The position numbers and the translations under genes are program-made. Positions 36,170 through 46,204 of a DNA stretch of 64,000 nt are shown here, piece by piece. The first letter of the stretch is position 1; every line of letters begins with the position of its first letter. The DNA is from Cognatundibacterium oligocarboniphilum (GTDB lineage Bacteria > Pseudomonadota > Gammaproteobacteria > Burkholderiales > Burkholderiaceae_D), in contig NZ_JABXYJ010000002.1 of NCBI RefSeq assembly GCF_013377855.1, positions 407,222-471,221 on the forward strand, in the 5' to 3' direction. The notes beneath the pieces were generated by a model that was not told where the DNA came from, searched no databases, and saw only the letters and a list, made by a program, of their open reading frames with translations.

Positions 36170-39100
36170 TTATTCGTGCCCTTCGCCGATTTGCAAACGC
36201 TGGGCTGCTTTCCGTTTCAGGAAGCGGAATAACAAAGTTGCAGCGATCAGCGAAGCCAGCATCAGAAATATAACCAGAATCACCGGACGACTCGACAGAT
36301 TCCATTTAATCGCAGTCCACAATGGCAGACTGCCGGAATAATAAGTGTCACCAATCAGTGCATTCAATACCTTGTCCCCCTTCACCAGCACCAGATCACC
36401 CTGATATTTACTGCGGGTATCCGGCTTGGTCAGGCCATCGGTAATATCCAGCAAGGCAGACGGTGTGCCGGCAGTCAGCACCACCACATTGCGACTGGAC
36501 GATAAAGGAGATTCAAATTGCATCATCACACCAAATGCCTTACCGGTTGCCGCCAGCATTTCGCCGGAACGACGTTCCAGATTATCGAGATCTTTGCCTT
36601 CCCATCGTGCAAGAAAGCGCAGGAAACCAGTTGGCAACTGGAGACGGTTGCCTTTTTCGTTCATGACAAAAGGCATGTATTTTTCCCATGTCTGCAACAG
36701 CGGCTGATTACCGGAACTGGCGATCACGATCAGATCCTTATCGCTGAATTTTCCGGTATCACCACCGTGAATCACATTCAGATTCACCGCCGGATAACCA
36801 GTTGACTCACCCATGCGTCCCATCAGGTTCAGATAAGTACTGATTTCCTGATTATTGGCACGATCCGGCATCACAATCGCGGTTTCAGAAAGATCGGCGT
36901 ATTTGGTGAAGGGAAAACCGGCGTTTGCGGTATATGCCAGATTCGGATAGGTCGCGTAATGCGGAATCTGCGAAAAATCGATCGTGGAGTCAGGATCAAT
37001 CGCGGAACGCACATTATCCAGATAGACATCCTTGCAGGCGCCCTGCTTCGGATAATCGTAAAAGAAGTGGAGTTGCAACTGGTTCTCGGCACCGATCCTG
37101 AAGGCCGGAATCTGGATTTCTTCCTGGGCAAAACGATGTTTGTCCTTGAAAAACTGCAGAACGGATTCCTTGATTTTATTTTTCTCAGCATCCATCCCCG
37201 ATAAAGACAGTGCACGCACAAAACCGTCATTGACGGAGATGTTCAGCGTGGACTTGTCGAGAGTCGGGCGCGGAGTGTAACGGTAACGTAAATCCAGCGG
37301 AATACTGTCGTGCTGCCAGGTAAATAAATCCGGTGCCATACGCATATTGATGCGGATCAGATCGGGAGTCAGACCCTTGACCTGCAGGCTATCCATACTG
37401 ACCAGCTCACCCAGTTTCACAGGGCGAGATGTCGGTATCCAGTTCGGTGCGTCATACGATTTGCGGGCAGCAGGTTCCTTGAAATCGCGAATCAGGGCAC
37501 TTGGTCCGGCAAACACGGTTTGTCCGAGCGTCAGCGCGCTAACGGCGATTTTCAATTCTGCCTGATCACGACCCAGTACCAGCAATAATTTAGTTTTTGG
37601 ATTTTGAGGATTGTTAATCACCGTCAGGGTAGGGCCATTAATGACTGGCAGCGAAATGCCGGCAGGCGCTTCCTTGCTGGTGGCAAAAACAATCGCATGC
37701 GTTTTGGGTAACTGATCCGCCACAGGGAAGCGGGCGCCGCGATAAGACGCCAGATGACCAAACCAGGAAGCGACGACACCGGCATTGCGCAACACATCCA
37801 GCGACGGAGATTGCGGCAGGACAAATGGCAGCTCCAGCAGTCTGGAATCACGGCGATCAAAGAAAGGAGCGGGCAGTAATGACAGATCATTAGCCAGATC
37901 AATCTGGTTAACGGTCAGTTCAAGATAGGTTGTATCGCTGATACGGGACCACAGACTGGAATGGTAAGGGTCTTCACAATCACGGGTGTAATGGCCGATA
38001 AACCGGAAACTGAGCTGGTTGAAATCAGCAAAAAAACGCGGATCAATCGCATCGTCCCTGACAATACCTTTCGTATTTTCTTTGGGCAAAGGCACAACGC
38101 TTGCCAGCTCGTTGTTCACCAGTACCTTGATATGAGACAGCTCAGGAATCAGCGATGGCGAGTAAGCAATACCATAATGAAGTTTGGCAGCAGTAATGAT
38201 TTCATCGCTGCGAACGGTAAAAGGAAAAGACCGCTCCCCCTCGACACCGCGCAGCTCAACGCTGCCGATCTGCCCCATCTGCTTCAGACTGACGTTATAG
38301 GTTTTTTGTCCGGAAGGACTGCTGTTCGCAGCTGAGTCTGACTGTACCGGACTGATCACTTCCTCCGTCGCTGCATCGGCTTTATTCCGCTTCGATTTCG
38401 CCTGCACACTCCCATGCCCGGCCAGACTCAATGCGGCGATCATTGCCAGTCCCAGCGTTGATTTCGCGGCACGCTTCCAAGGTAATTTGGCGATTATTTT
38501 TTTCACGGTATCAGTTTTGTTAGTTGTATTCATATGCCCGGCGCTATTCTTCAAGTACTGCATTATTCCTGACCCAAATCGTGCAAATCCACGCATGCTG
38601 TGGTGTGCAATTTCCTTCAACCCATTCAACGGATGATCGATACTGCGATCATCCGACCAATTCAGCCAGACATCAGCGCGACCAATCGTGCAATTGATTA
38701 AACTCATCTGCTGTTCCATATTCAGCTCACCGAACTGCATACTCAGCAGGCGCTCTTTGGAAAACACCACCTTTGCCGGAAACGGACATTCGCCATTTGT
38801 TCCATACAAAGAGATCATCACATCGTCACCCTTTGCTGCGGTGACACCTTCCGGCACCCTCAATGACATGCCGCCCATGGAAAAATCTTCCGTTTCACAG
38901 ACAATCGAATGACCATTCGGCAAACGCAAAATGGCACTCAGAGTTGCACGAACCCGGTGTGAACGGCGGACCTGCCTGGACTCCGTTGCCACGGCCAGCG
39001 TGGCTCCCAGAATAACGAGGTTGTACACCGTCCACAGCAAATTCAGAATCACGGTGTCCATTTCATAGGTGTTCCACCAGAGTGCCCGGCCGATACCGAT

Positions 39101-40696
39101 CAGAAAGCCCAGTATATTCAACCCCAGCATAACCAGATAAGGTTTTGAAATCACCCAGTCAAAGTGTTCCTGCTCAACCAGACCACCCTTGGCCGTCACG
39201 TTGAATTTACCGAGCTTGGGATTAATCAGCGCCACCAGCGTTGGACGGAAAATATACCAGGCCAGCGTTGCCTCATACACCTCAGCCCAGAAAGAGTGTC
39301 GGTGAGCGCCCTGGATACGCGAGTTAGTCAGATTGGCATGCAGCAGATGTGGCAAAGAGTAAGCCGCAATCGTCAGGGCCGACGCCTTGATGATATGTAC
39401 TTCAAAGAACAGATAGGAAATTGGCGCCAGCAAAAAAACCATACGCGGCAAGCCATAAAAGAAATGCAGCATCGCATTGCTATAACACAGCCGCTGACCA
39501 AAGGTGAGCCCTTTTCCGAGCAAAGGATTATCCACCCTGAAAATCTGCGCCATTCCCCGTGCCCAGCGAATACGCTGCCCCACATGGGCGGACAGACTTT
39601 CCGTTGCCAGACCGGCAGCCTGCGGCAACGCCAGATAAGCCGTGTTATAGCCGCGGCGCTGCATTTTGAGTGCGGTATGCGCATCTTCAGTCACGGTTTC
39701 AACGGCGATTCCACCAATTTCCTCGAGGCAATGTCTGCGCAAAATGGCACAGGATCCGCAAAAAAAGGTTGCATTCCACAAATCATTGCCATCCTGAATC
39801 AGACCATAAAACAGTTCACCTTCATTGGGAACATTACGGAAAGTATGCAGGTTTCGCTCAAATGGATCAGGAGATAAAAAATGGTGAGGCGTCTGAACCA
39901 TGGCGAGTTTAGGGTCGACCAGAAACCAGCCCATGGTGTACTGCAGGAACGATCTGGTCGGCATGTGATCGCAATCAAAAATGGCGACGAATTCCCCCGA
40001 TGTTCTCTTGAGCGCAGCGTTAATATTACCGGCCTTGGCATGATTATTATCCGGCCGGGTGAAACACTGGACACCCACTTTTGCAGCAAACTCGGCAAAT
40101 TCAGGTCGACGTCCATCGTCCAGAATAATCACATTGAGCTTATCTTTGGGCCAATCAATACCCAAGGCTGCCATCACGGTCGGCGCGACGACGCTCAGAT
40201 CTTCGTTGTAGCTTGGTATAAACAAATCCACCACCGGCCAGGTAGACGTATCGGTGGGGAGAATCACCGGTTTGCGTTTCAGCGGCCAGGCTGTCTGCAG
40301 ATATCCCAGCAACAATACCAGCCATGCGTAAATCTCCGCGCCAATCAGCACCAGTGCGAAAAACAGGTCCAGCAGATTCTCGGTATCGATGGTGTAATTA
40401 ATGCGCCAGTAAATATAGCGGCTGGTGGCACTGACGGAAAACATCACCATGATCAGTGAAATCAGCGTTCCGGTATATCGCCGCAAATACAAGGCAGTTA
40501 AAAATACGGCCGTGGAAAAAAAAGCCTGCAACGGTAAATCCAGCGGGATGCTGATGGCAAACCAGTAAAAGAAGGCGGCAACGACCAGCGCAATGATGCG
40601 TGACAATGGCAAATTCCATCCAGACCATTTCACCAGCAGTCGGCTTATCTCGTTGAGCCGGCCATATAAATATCTGGAGTTAAGTATGGAACGCAT
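36170..40696 (-). CDS. bcsA: Fused cellulose synthase catalytic and BcsB subunits (BcsA-PilZ-BcsB)
   Basis: One 1508-codon frame joins two normally separate subunits. Residues 1 to about 720 are BcsA: membrane helices, UDP-glucose motifs DDG (193-195), DCD (241-243), FFCGS (311-315), TED (336-338) and QRIRW (374-378), then a PilZ domain (about 572-680) with R577xxxR581 and DFSMGG, which binds c-di-GMP. Residues from about 722 are BcsB, with periplasmic carbohydrate-binding domains and a C-terminal membrane helix near 1470-1495. At the junction a signal-peptide-like segment begins with Met722 (ATG at 38533) and ends SVQA near 766. Similar fusions are known in Komagataeibacter (AcsAB). The start overlaps the bcsQ stop by one base. 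Confidence 0.93.
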   Translation of the reverse strand: MRSILNSRYLYGRLNEISRLLVKWSGWNLPLSRIIALVVAAFFYWFAISIPLDLPLQAFFSTAVFLTALYLRRYTGTLISLIMVMFSVSATSRYIYWRINYTIDTENLLDLFFALVLIGAEIYAWLVLLLGYLQTAWPLKRKPVILPTDTSTWPVVDLFIPSYNEDLSVVAPTVMAALGIDWPKDKLNVIILDDGRRPEFAEFAAKVGVQCFTRPDNNHAKAGNINAALKRTSGEFVAIFDCDHMPTRSFLQYTMGWFLVDPKLAMVQTPHHFLSPDPFERNLHTFRNVPNEGELFYGLIQDGNDLWNATFFCGSCAILRRHCLEEIGGIAVETVTEDAHTALKMQRRGYNTAYLALPQAAGLATESLSAHVGQRIRWARGMAQIFRVDNPLLGKGLTFGQRLCYSNAMLHFFYGLPRMVFLLAPISYLFFEVHIIKASALTIAAYSLPHLLHANLTNSRIQGAHRHSFWAEVYEATLAWYIFRPTLVALINPKLGKFNVTAKGGLVEQEHFDWVISKPYLVMLGLNILGFLIGIGRALWWNTYEMDTVILNLLWTVYNLVILGATLAVATESRQVRRSHRVRATLSAILRLPNGHSIVCETEDFSMGGMSLRVPEGVTAAKGDDVMISLYGTNGECPFPAKVVFSKERLLSMQFGELNMEQQMSLINCTIGRADVWLNWSDDRSIDHPLNGLKEIAHHSMRGFARFGSGIMQYLKNSAGHMNTTNKTDTVKKIIAKLPWKRAAKSTLGLAMIAALSLAGHGSVQAKSKRNKADAATEEVISPVQSDSAANSSPSGQKTYNVSLKQMGQIGSVELRGVEGERSFPFTVRSDEIITAAKLHYGIAYSPSLIPELSHIKVLVNNELASVVPLPKENTKGIVRDDAIDPRFFADFNQLSFRFIGHYTRDCEDPYHSSLWSRISDTTYLELTVNQIDLANDLSLLPAPFFDRRDSRLLELPFVLPQSPSLDVLRNAGVVASWFGHLASYRGARFPVADQLPKTHAIVFATSKEAPAGISLPVINGPTLTVINNPQNPKTKLLLVLGRDQAELKIAVSALTLGQTVFAGPSALIRDFKEPAARKSYDAPNWIPTSRPVKLGELVSMDSLQVKGLTPDLIRINMRMAPDLFTWQHDSIPLDLRYRYTPRPTLDKSTLNISVNDGFVRALSLSGMDAEKNKIKESVLQFFKDKHRFAQEEIQIPAFRIGAENQLQLHFFYDYPKQGACKDVYLDNVRSAIDPDSTIDFSQIPHYATYPNLAYTANAGFPFTKYADLSETAIVMPDRANNQEISTYLNLMGRMGESTGYPAVNLNVIHGGDTGKFSDKDLIVIASSGNQPLLQTWEKYMPFVMNEKGNRLQLPTGFLRFLARWEGKDLDNLERRSGEMLAATGKAFGVMMQFESPLSSSRNVVVLTAGTPSALLDITDGLTKPDTRSKYQGDLVLVKGDKVLNALIGDTYYSGSLPLWTAIKWNLSSRPVILVIFLMLASLIAATLLFRFLKRKAAQRLQIGEGHE

Positions 40697-41463
40697 TAAT
40701 CAATCAATCCGAAATTTTTCTGCAGCCACGTTGCAAGTTGCTGTATGTCATGCGTTGCCGAGCTGTGTTGAGCATAATAAGACACCGGAGCCTGGCAAGC
40801 TAGCGCTTCGCTGACCGCTTCATCGCGGTGTATGGCAGATGCGACAAAACGTTCTTTAAACGTCGCACGCAACATGCCATACACATCCCGGCATAGTTGC
40901 TTAGAGGCATCCATTTGATTCAGGACATAGCAACATCCCAGGAAATCGGTACGTTTTTTCGTGTAGAACTCTACCAATGATTCAATCGCTGGCACAGTTG
41001 AATAAGAAGCCGCATCAGGGCGCAGCACCACTAAACCGACATGTGCCACGCTCAGTACCTGCTGTAAATAAATACTTGGCCCCGGTGGCGTATCGATCAG
41101 CACAATCTGCTCTTCCGGCAGCGCCAGCTCTTGCAGATGAGTACTAAGCCAGAACGGGCTATTCTTAATGCGCTCCTCCAGAATAGCGCGCTGTCCTTCA
41201 TCGATATTTCCGTATGGCAAAAAATCTACCCCATACTGACTTTGGCAAAGCGCCCCGTGCCATCCGGCGCCGGAAAGATCATTGTCCGACATCCCGGCGG
41301 GATCTTCATAAGGCATCCCGAAATGCAAACGTAAGGCATTCTGCGGATCCAGATCCAGCACCGTCACCTTGCCGCCAAAGCGCACCAGTGATGCCGCCAG
41401 GTTTGCCGTCACTGTCGTTTTTCCTACCCCGCCTTTCGGAGAAATAACAGCAACAATCCTCAT
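40696..41463 (-). CDS. bcsQ: Cellulose biosynthesis MinD-like ATPase BcsQ
   Basis: A 255-residue ParA/MinD-type ATPase with deviant Walker A SPKGGVGKTT, the VLDLDPQNALRLH motif and the switch region LIDTPPGPSIYL. The VRPDAASYST-type stretch is characteristic of BcsQ/YhjQ, which localises cellulose synthesis at the pole in E. coli. Coupled on both sides: ATGA overlap with bcsP and a one-base overlap with bcsAB. A paralogue lies at 43043-43810. Confidence 0.93.
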   Translation of the reverse strand: MRIVAVISPKGGVGKTTVTANLAASLVRFGGKVTVLDLDPQNALRLHFGMPYEDPAGMSDNDLSGAGWHGALCQSQYGVDFLPYGNIDEGQRAILEERIKNSPFWLSTHLQELALPEEQIVLIDTPPGPSIYLQQVLSVAHVGLVVLRPDAASYSTVPAIESLVEFYTKKRTDFLGCCYVLNQMDASKQLCRDVYGMLRATFKERFVASAIHRDEAVSEALACQAPVSYYAQHSSATHDIQQLATWLQKNFGLID

Positions 41464-42023
41464 GGTTTAAATATTTTTTTGAAAAATGAATTCACCGTGG
41501 AGCGGTCATCCCGTGCTGGTTCCGGCTTGTTGGCAAGACGTTGAAATACCTCGGTAACGGAGTGTTCTTTCGAATATGCTGCATCTGATGGCGCAATGTT
41601 TTCGGGGCGACTTGCGCTGATAGTTTCTGTTGTCTTGCCCAATGCCTGAGCTATAAAAGACGGGCTTGGAGCAGTTTCACTGCGGCGTGGCGTTTCAGCA
41701 GCAGCTGCCACAGCTTGCGGTTTGTCCGCATAAGGGGCTTCAGTTTCAGTATCCTGTCGTTTCAAAAATACAGGTAATTCCCGGGTGTTCGCAGCGGGAA
41801 CAGATGTGTCGCTCTCCATGCTAACCGCAGGGTGTGCCGCATGGAACGCAGTCTGGCTGGTGTCTGCATGAGAAAAATGATCAGGCATTGTGTACACGCG
41901 AACGTCACGCAACAAAGGCCAGCGCTGCCTGGCCTGCTCACTTTCAGTTTCACGGTTAATTTCCTGGTAGCCGGACCCGGTATGGCCGAATTTCTGAAAA
42001 AGATTTTTTACATCATCATCCAT
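41460..42023 (-). CDS. bcsP: Cellulose biosynthesis protein BcsP (BcsR-like N-terminus)
   Basis: A 187-residue protein. The N-terminus DDDVKNLFQKFGHTGSGYQEI with a following RWPLL is the BcsR/BcsP pattern. The middle is Ala/Pro/Thr-rich and looks disordered, and the C-terminus VTEVFQRLANK then NSFFKKIF is a short conserved helix. Proteins of this sort sit in BcsD-type bcs operons and are thought to act with BcsQ. I chose the ATG at 42023, 16 bases after the bcsD stop; an in-frame ATG at 42068 would overlap bcsD. Confidence 0.8.
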   Translation of the reverse strand: MDDDVKNLFQKFGHTGSGYQEINRETESEQARQRWPLLRDVRVYTMPDHFSHADTSQTAFHAAHPAVSMESDTSVPAANTRELPVFLKRQDTETEAPYADKPQAVAAAAETPRRSETAPSPSFIAQALGKTTETISASRPENIAPSDAAYSKEHSVTEVFQRLANKPEPARDDRSTVNSFFKKIFKP

Positions 42024-42039
42024 AATTTTTTCAACCGTT

Positions 42040-42531
42040 TCAGCGACGCGCAAAATAATGGGATTCATCCTGCTGTTTTTTGAGCTCATACACAAACAGC
42101 TGTCCGTCTTCCGCCGGCTCGCCGCGCTGACACAGGCGCAGCGACTGATCCATGCCGAGCTGCTCAAAAATCTGGGCATAGATTCCTTCCAGCAATGCCG
42201 GGGACCAGGGCAGCGCCTCTGCGCCAAAAGCGGCTTTCAACGGGGAAGCATGATGAGCCACAATCAGGCTTTCGCGTTCTTCCATCATTTCTATCCATCC
42301 CCAGTTCATCTGAAACAGGATAGCGTTGATGCCGTCTTCCAACGCTTGCAGACTGCTGCCATCCAATGCCTGCCATTGCTTTGCCATGATTCGTCCCAGC
42401 TGATGCATCAGCGCCCGCAAATCCCGAACCTCACCTTTCGATGCAAATTCTGCTGAAAAAGCAGCCAAAAATGCCTTCCATTGCGGCGGACATTGCTGCG
42501 CTTCGTAATATTGGACATTATTTTTGAACAT
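42040..42531 (-). CDS. bcsD: Cellulose synthase subunit BcsD
   Basis: A 163-residue soluble protein aligning by eye with AcsD of Komagataeibacter: a helix with RDLRALMHQLGRIMA, then LEDGINAILFQMNWGWIEM, and SPALLEGIYAQIFEQLG in the C-terminal helical part. AcsD forms an octameric ring in the cell that helps order glucan chains into crystalline ribbons. It is the first gene of the bcsD-P-Q-AB-C operon, marking this as a type I (BcsD-containing) system. A GGGAAG ribosome site lies before the ATG. Confidence 0.87.
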   Translation of the reverse strand: MFKNNVQYYEAQQCPPQWKAFLAAFSAEFASKGEVRDLRALMHQLGRIMAKQWQALDGSSLQALEDGINAILFQMNWGWIEMMEERESLIVAHHASPLKAAFGAEALPWSPALLEGIYAQIFEQLGMDQSLRLCQRGEPAEDGQLFVYELKKQQDESHYFARR

Positions 42532-43042
42532 GCTGAAGACTTCCCTAAGTAACTGTACTGATATTTTATCAGCGGGTATTTGTTACATAAACGGCTTAAT
42601 TCGTTACAACTTTACCACTTGGACTTATTTACAGTCCAGCACTCAGTCATAGACAAATGTCAACAATCTATACGCAAAATCAGGGATCGCAAACGATCGC
42701 GCCGCAGTAGACAGAATCGGAACAGTGAACCTGATCCGGGAAATAAGCATTAATATTTCTACGAGGAAATTTCAATAATCTCACCTCTTTTTGATATACA
42801 CCTGAAATGCGGGTTTTATCATGGAAAATCCCCGTATCCGGCATGAACGGAGAGGAAAGCAAGAAACAGACTATCAATGACTGGGTCTGACTTATCTGCC
42901 AAGGCATTCAGCGACAGATCGAGCACCCGAAAAATGAGGCAGATACAATTCTGCTACAAAATTTCTGCGTCATGAACGGGCTGAATCCATTTAAACAGGC
43001 AACCCGGGCAAGGGTATAGCGGCTGCCAGACCTTGAGCTATT
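42532..43042. other. Intergenic region upstream of bcsD
   Basis: About 510 bases between two minus-strand genes, the largest gap in the cellulose locus and its likely promoter region. On the minus strand a perfect TTGACA (42663-42658) is present but no good -10 follows at normal spacing; TAAAAT lies close to bcsD. I do not recognise a GEMM c-di-GMP riboswitch. A 75-codon frame at 42680-42907 looks non-coding. Confidence 0.45.
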
Positions 43043-43810
43043 TCAGCGCGACGGCGGAAGACGATATGCGATCCAGTCGGCAATGGAGCGGATCGTCTGC
43101 GCAGCTGGATTTTCCGGGCGGTAAGAAAGTAACGGCCGTTCATGGGCCAACGCTTCTTCGACTTCCTGATTTTCCTGAACCACATAAGGCACCATCCGCG
43201 CCCCAAGGCGATCAGCAATCAATGTCAGCACATCCTGGGCCAGCTGGCGCTCTGCGGTCTGGTTAATGATATAAGCCGATCCGACCTGTCCGGACGGGCG
43301 ACTGCCGTAGGCAGCAATCAGCTCTTCCATTTCCGGCAAAGTGGAATACGATGCCGCATCAGCCAGCAACACGACCAGCAGGTAATCAGCAGCACGGATC
43401 GCCTGTCTTAGATAGACTGATGGCCCCGGCGGAGTATCCAGCAGCACCACCGTATTTTCCGGTAAATTTGTACTCAGTAATTTGTTATATAGCCAGTCGT
43501 CCTGTCTTTCCAGTGCATTTTCAAACCGTAAACGCTGCGCTTCGCCGCCATGACCAAAAGGTACAAAATTCACCTGATAAGGGCTGGAATGCATGACACC
43601 CGCCAGCCTTGTCCGCGAACCGGTCAGTGCGCTGATTCCTTTACAATCATTCTGATCCAGCCCACCTAAATGCCATTGCATCGCATTTTGCGGGTCGAGA
43701 TCCACAATCAGCACGGGATAGCCACGCTGGGCAATTCCCACGCCGAGATTGGCAGATAAGGTAGTTTTACCTACGCCGCCTTTGGCGGAAACGACCGCGA
43801 TTACAAACAT
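43043..43810 (-). CDS. Second BcsQ-like MinD-family ATPase
   Basis: A 255-residue paralogue of the bcsQ product at 40696-41463: VSAKGGVGKTT (Walker A), IVDLDPQNAMQWH, LLDTPPGPSVYLRQ and LADAASYST occupy the same positions. The ATG at 43810 follows a GGAAAA ribosome site; an in-frame TTG at 43816 is less likely. It lies 33 bases after tldD and is separated from bcsD by 510 bases. The P. fluorescens wss operon also carries two MinD-like genes (wssA, wssJ), so two may be functional rather than redundant. Confidence 0.85.
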   Translation of the reverse strand: MFVIAVVSAKGGVGKTTLSANLGVGIAQRGYPVLIVDLDPQNAMQWHLGGLDQNDCKGISALTGSRTRLAGVMHSSPYQVNFVPFGHGGEAQRLRFENALERQDDWLYNKLLSTNLPENTVVLLDTPPGPSVYLRQAIRAADYLLVVLLADAASYSTLPEMEELIAAYGSRPSGQVGSAYIINQTAERQLAQDVLTLIADRLGARMVPYVVQENQEVEEALAHERPLLSYRPENPAAQTIRSIADWIAYRLPPSR

Positions 43811-43843
43811 GGACAATTTTCCGGAATAAATGTTTTCATCAGG

Positions 43844-45304
43844 TCAGGCAGTGCCGCCCACAGTCAGGCTGTCAATTCGTAAGCTTGGCTGTCCGACACC
43901 CACGGGCAGGCTCTGTCCTTCCTTGCCGCAGACACCGATACCGGCATCAAGTCGTAAATCGTTACCGATCATGGACACATGATTGAGTACCTCCGGACCA
44001 TTGCCGATCAGTGTCGCGCCCTTGACCGGATACGTCACTTTTCCGTTTTCAATCATGTATGCTTCACTGGCAGAAAAAACGAATTTTCCATTCGTGATAT
44101 CAACCTGCCCACCGCCAAAATTCACCGCATACAAACCGTTCTTGACCGAAGCGAGAATTTCTTCCGGATCTTTGTCACCGGCCAGCATGTAAGTATTGGT
44201 CATGCGCGGCAACGGCAAATGCGCGAACGATTCGCGCCGGGCATTGCCAGTAACCGCCATCTTCATCAGGCGGGCATTCATCGTATCCTGCATATAGCCT
44301 TTCAGGATGCCGTCTTCAATCAGGGTATTGCACTGGGTCGGATTACCCTCATCATCCATATTGAGTGAGCCACGGCGCTGCTTCATCGTGCCATCATCCA
44401 CCACCGTCACGCCTCTGGCGGCTACACGTTCACCGATACGACCGGAAAACGTGCTCGAACCTTTGCGGTTAAAGTCGCCTTCCAGTCCGTGCCCGACCGC
44501 TTCATGCAGTAAAACACCCGGCCAGCCCGGCCCCAGCACCACAGTCATCGGGCCTGCCGGCGCAGGACGAGCTTCCAGATTGACCAGCGCCGACTTCACG
44601 GCTTCTTCCGCATACTGCTCCAGCAATACATCGGTGAAGTACGCATAATCGTAACGGCCGCCGCCACCGCTGGAACCCATTTCGCGTCGGCCATTCTGTT
44701 CAGCAATGACCGTCAGCGAGATCCGGACCAGAGGGCGGATATCAGCCGCAATCACACCGTCGCTGCGCGCGACCAGCACCACATCATATTCTCCGGCCAG
44801 TCCAGCCATCACCTGCACGATACGGGGATCTTTGGCCCTGGCGATTTTTTCTATGCGTTCCAGCAAGCGGACTTTCTGATTGGCGTCGAGTGAGTTCAAG
44901 GGATCATCCGGCAAATAGAGCTGATGTCCCTGAACATCGCGTATGGAGGATGCCACCTTGATTCTGCCTGCCCCCTGTGCAGCAATCGTTCTGGTAGCCA
45001 TGGCGGCATCGTTCAACGCTTTTTCAGAGATTTCGTCTGAATAGGCAAATGCAGTTTTGTCCTTCGATACAGCACGTACCCCCACGCCCTGATCAATAGA
45101 AAAACTGCCGGTCTTGACGATGCCTTCTTCCAGACTCCAGCCTTCGCTGCGGGTAAACTGAAAATACAAGTCTGCATAGTCGACACGATGGGTCAGCATG
45201 GAGCCAAATACTTTCAACAACCGGTTCTCATCCAGACCAAACGGCGTCAATAAAATTTCTCTGGCGATGGCAAGATGATTCAGGGCGGGGTCAACGGAAA
45301 ACAT
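43844..45304 (-). CDS. tldD: Metalloprotease TldD
   Basis: A 486-residue member of the TldD/PmbA family. [12 protein letters not shown] gives the HExxxH zinc site, followed by [11 protein letters not shown] and the C-terminal [10 protein letters not shown]. TldD works with TldE/PmbA as a heterodimer that cleaves unfolded peptides and matures some modified peptides; tldE is not in the window. The ATG at 45304 is preferred over a TTG at 45322. Confidence 0.95.
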   Translation of the reverse strand: MFSVDPALNHLAIAREILLTPFGLDENRLLKVFGSMLTHRVDYADLYFQFTRSEGWSLEEGIVKTGSFSIDQGVGVRAVSKDKTAFAYSDEISEKALNDAAMATRTIAAQGAGRIKVASSIRDVQGHQLYLPDDPLNSLDANQKVRLLERIEKIARAKDPRIVQVMAGLAGEYDVVLVARSDGVIAADIRPLVRISLTVIAEQNGRREMGSSGGGGRYDYAYFTDVLLEQYAEEAVKSALVNLEARPAPAGPMTVVLGPGWPGVLLHEAVGHGLEGDFNRKGSSTFSGRIGERVAARGVTVVDDGTMKQRRGSLNMDDEGNPTQCNTLIEDGILKGYMQDTMNARLMKMAVTGNARRESFAHLPLPRMTNTYMLAGDKDPEEILASVKNGLYAVNFGGGQVDITNGKFVFSASEAYMIENGKVTYPVKGATLIGNGPEVLNHVSMIGNDLRLDAGIGVCGKEGQSLPVGVGQPSLRIDSLTVGGTA

Positions 45305-45406
45305 AGTCAATAGTTCACACAAAATGATTCAAGACTTGTATTGTAAAGCAACTTGGAAAACGCTGGCCGTCGATACGGAATACCCTGCAATCCAGGACAT
45401 GGTTCC

Positions 45407-46204
45407 TTACCATATTTGACGATGTTTAAGCGCCGGCAGGCTCTGCCGGATATTCCGGATCACTTCCGTATCAAGCTCACCGCTGACAAACCCTTCGCCT
45501 TCCGGCAACACCGCAAGTACCTTGCCCCACGGATCGATCAGCATACTATGCCCCCATGTACGGCGCCCGTTCTGATGCACCCCACCCTGACCGGAAGCCA
45601 GTACATAACACTGGTTTTCGATGGCTCTGGCACGTAGCAGAATCTCCCAGTGGGCCTGCCCGGTGGTATAGGTAAACGCAGCCGGAACGACGATCAGCGC
45701 ACACGGCCGCATGGCGCGGTACAACTCGGGAAAACGCAGGTCGTAACAAATGGATAATCCAACTTGTCCCAGCTCCAGATCAAATGCGGCGACCTGATGG
45801 CCGGGGGTAATGGTGCGCGACTCTTCGTATGATTCTTCGCCTTTGGTAAAACCGAATAAATGCATTTTGTCGTAACGGGCACAGACTGTGCCTTCCGGAT
45901 TCCAGACCAGCGTGGTGTTCAATACTTTCCCCGGCTCCGGCGATTGCATGGGAATCGTGCCACCGATCAGCCAGACCTTCAGAGTTCGCGCCATCTCCGC
46001 CAGAAATGATTGCATGGGCCCCGTTCCGGCAGGTTCGGCAATATCGAGCTTATCGGTGTCACGCAATCCCATTAATGGCCAGTATTCCGGCAACAGCAAT
46101 AATTGCGCACCGTCTTCTGCTGCCTCAATCAACAAGCAGCGGGCAGTGGCGATGTTGTGCTCCAGATCGGCACCGGAAATCATCTGGATCGCTGCAATTT
46201 TCAT
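45407..46204 (-). CDS. Carbon-nitrogen hydrolase (nitrilase superfamily, Nit1/Nit2-like)
   Basis: A 265-residue amidase with the Glu-Lys-Cys triad in LLPEYWPL (about 43), YDKMHLF (about 113) and SICYDLRFPELYR (about 152). The GQAHWEILLRARAIENQCYV stretch places it near the Nit1-type deaminated-glutathione amidases. Start and stop overlap neighbours: ATGA with yhdP upstream. The yhdP-nit-tldD order is common in betaproteobacteria as I recall. Confidence 0.9.
   Translation of the reverse strand: MKIAAIQMISGADLEHNIATARCLLIEAAEDGAQLLLLPEYWPLMGLRDTDKLDIAEPAGTGPMQSFLAEMARTLKVWLIGGTIPMQSPEPGKVLNTTLVWNPEGTVCARYDKMHLFGFTKGEESYEESRTITPGHQVAAFDLELGQVGLSICYDLRFPELYRAMRPCALIVVPAAFTYTTGQAHWEILLRARAIENQCYVLASGQGGVHQNGRRTWGHSMLIDPWGKVLAVLPEGEGFVSGELDTEVIRNIRQSLPALKHRQIW

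Noticed and set aside
42680..42907. A 75-codon minus-strand frame upstream of bcsD
   Set aside because: No ribosome site, no recognisable motif, and composition like the surrounding non-coding sequence.
42532..43042. A c-di-GMP (GEMM) riboswitch before the bcs operon
   Set aside because: Neither of the conserved GEMM core segments could be found by eye on either strand.
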